In this document: positions 63,680-64,000 of the stretch, in pieces
Numbering within the stretch: the first letter of the stretch is position 1
Layout: each line of letters opens with the position of its first letter
Assembly: GCA_025057275.1 (NCBI GenBank)
Contig: JANWXQ010000041.1
Span: 39,702 to 103,701, forward strand
DNA length: 64,000 bases
Direction of reading: 5' to 3'
DNA from: Chitinophagales bacterium
GTDB taxonomy: Bacteria > Bacteroidota > Bacteroidia > Chitinophagales > UBA10324
Position numbers and translations under genes: made by a program
Notes under the pieces: generated by a model
Seen by the model: only the letters and a program-made list of their open reading frames with translations
The model's database searches: none
What the model was told of the DNA's origin: nothing

Positions 63680-64000
63680 TTATTGGATATAACCGGTAGA
63701 TATCCGGTGCATTCCCGGCGTATGGAGCTGACGGAGCAAAGCAAGCAAACGTTGATAATGTTTTTGCCCCGAAACAAAATCCAGGGTTTCCGCATCTACT
63801 ACAAGTATGGGAAAGCTGCTGCAGGTGCGAAAAAATTCCAGATAGCGCTGTTGAATGGAAAGCAGATAATCAGCAGAAATGTCCTGTTCGTAGCGGCGGC
63901 CGCGTTTCCGGATTTGCTGGAGCAATTTCTCAACGGGCGCATGAAGGAAAATCACCAGATCGGGATCGGGCAAAGCTGATTGGAGAATCGCGGCAAACTT
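63680..64000 (-). CDS. Deoxynucleoside kinase, partial (5' end outside window)
   Basis: The open frame enters from the right edge and ends at 63680, giving ~106 C-terminal residues. LPDPDLVIFLHAPVEKLLQQ, then IRKRGRRYEQDISADYL and IQQRYLEFF, match the dGK/dAK/dCK-like deoxynucleoside kinase family: the Arg-rich RGRxYEQ segment is the LID region. Such kinases phosphorylate deoxynucleosides for salvage. The P-loop lies outside the window, so the substrate class cannot be judged. Confidence 0.85.
   Translation of the reverse strand, partial: KFAAILQSALPDPDLVIFLHAPVEKLLQQIRKRGRRYEQDISADYLLSIQQRYLEFFRTCSSFPILVVDAETLDFVSGQKHYQRLLALLRQLHTPGMHRISTGYIQ

Overview
The window comes from a Bacteroidota chromosome. 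I read the lineage as Chitinophagia/Saprospiria-like, but that placement is inference. The evidence is promoters of the Bacteroidota form (TAnnTTTG, some with TTG 19 bases upstream), type IX secretion (T9SS) sorting domains and CHU_C-type C-termini, TonB-dependent receptors with carboxypeptidase-like N-terminal domains, a fused SecDF, bacillithiol synthesis (bshC) and a parA-parB-DUF5683-dapB-lepB block. No phage, insertion sequence, CRISPR array or plasmid gene was seen. Most of the window is core chromosome interleaved with surface and secretion genes.

Layout. 1-1516: 5' part of a secreted metalloprotease (minus), cut by the window edge. 1.7-4.7 kb: tyrS, a Nudix hydrolase and a three-HhH membrane protein. 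4.7-10.3 kb: rplA-rplJ-rplL-rpoB with its own promoter and an attenuator-like hairpin before rpoB; rplK is not upstream and rpoC is not downstream. 10.8-12.3 kb: a small redox/stress cluster (DUF2892 protein, Dps, Cys-rich membrane protein, thioredoxin). 12.3-14.7 kb: a glycine-rich CHU_C surface protein. 14.7-20.6 kb (minus): bshC, lepB, dapB, DUF5683, parB, parA. 20.9-22.1 kb: rpsF-rpsR-rplI. 22.2-24.9 kb: ECF sigma factor, membrane-anchored putative anti-sigma with a duplicated N-terminal domain, and a coiled-coil/beta-barrel protein. 24.9-26.1 kb: a gene-poor stretch with possible decayed coding sequence.

26.1-38.2 kb: a secreted protein of unknown function, tRNA-Asp, a TonB receptor, the minus-strand run pdxA-lptB-GH3-SRPBCC, a secreted beta-helix protein and a leucyl aminopeptidase. 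38.3-47.8 kb: rsmA, then a three-gene run of TonB-type receptor, 1263-residue secreted protein with a C-terminal sorting domain, and PorV-like outer-membrane protein, closed by a strong terminator. 47.8-54.6 kb: greA, HIT, ruvC, DUF3108, a beta-propeller T9SS protein, a small membrane protein and pdhB. 54.7-64.0 kb: secDF, an RlmI-type methyltransferase, a secreted hypothetical, DoxX, a second glycine-rich CHU_C protein paralogous to the one at 12.3 kb but with one more Ig-like module, a YkgJ-type cysteine-cluster protein and the 3' part of a deoxynucleoside kinase.

Much of the accessory content concerns the cell envelope: export through SecDF and LepB, then T9SS-type sorting of at least five predicted surface or secreted proteins. 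The most distinctive observations are the split rpoB/rpoC locus, the receptor-cargo-PorV run, the 4- versus 5-module CHU_C paralogues and the duplicated N-terminal domain of the putative anti-sigma factor.
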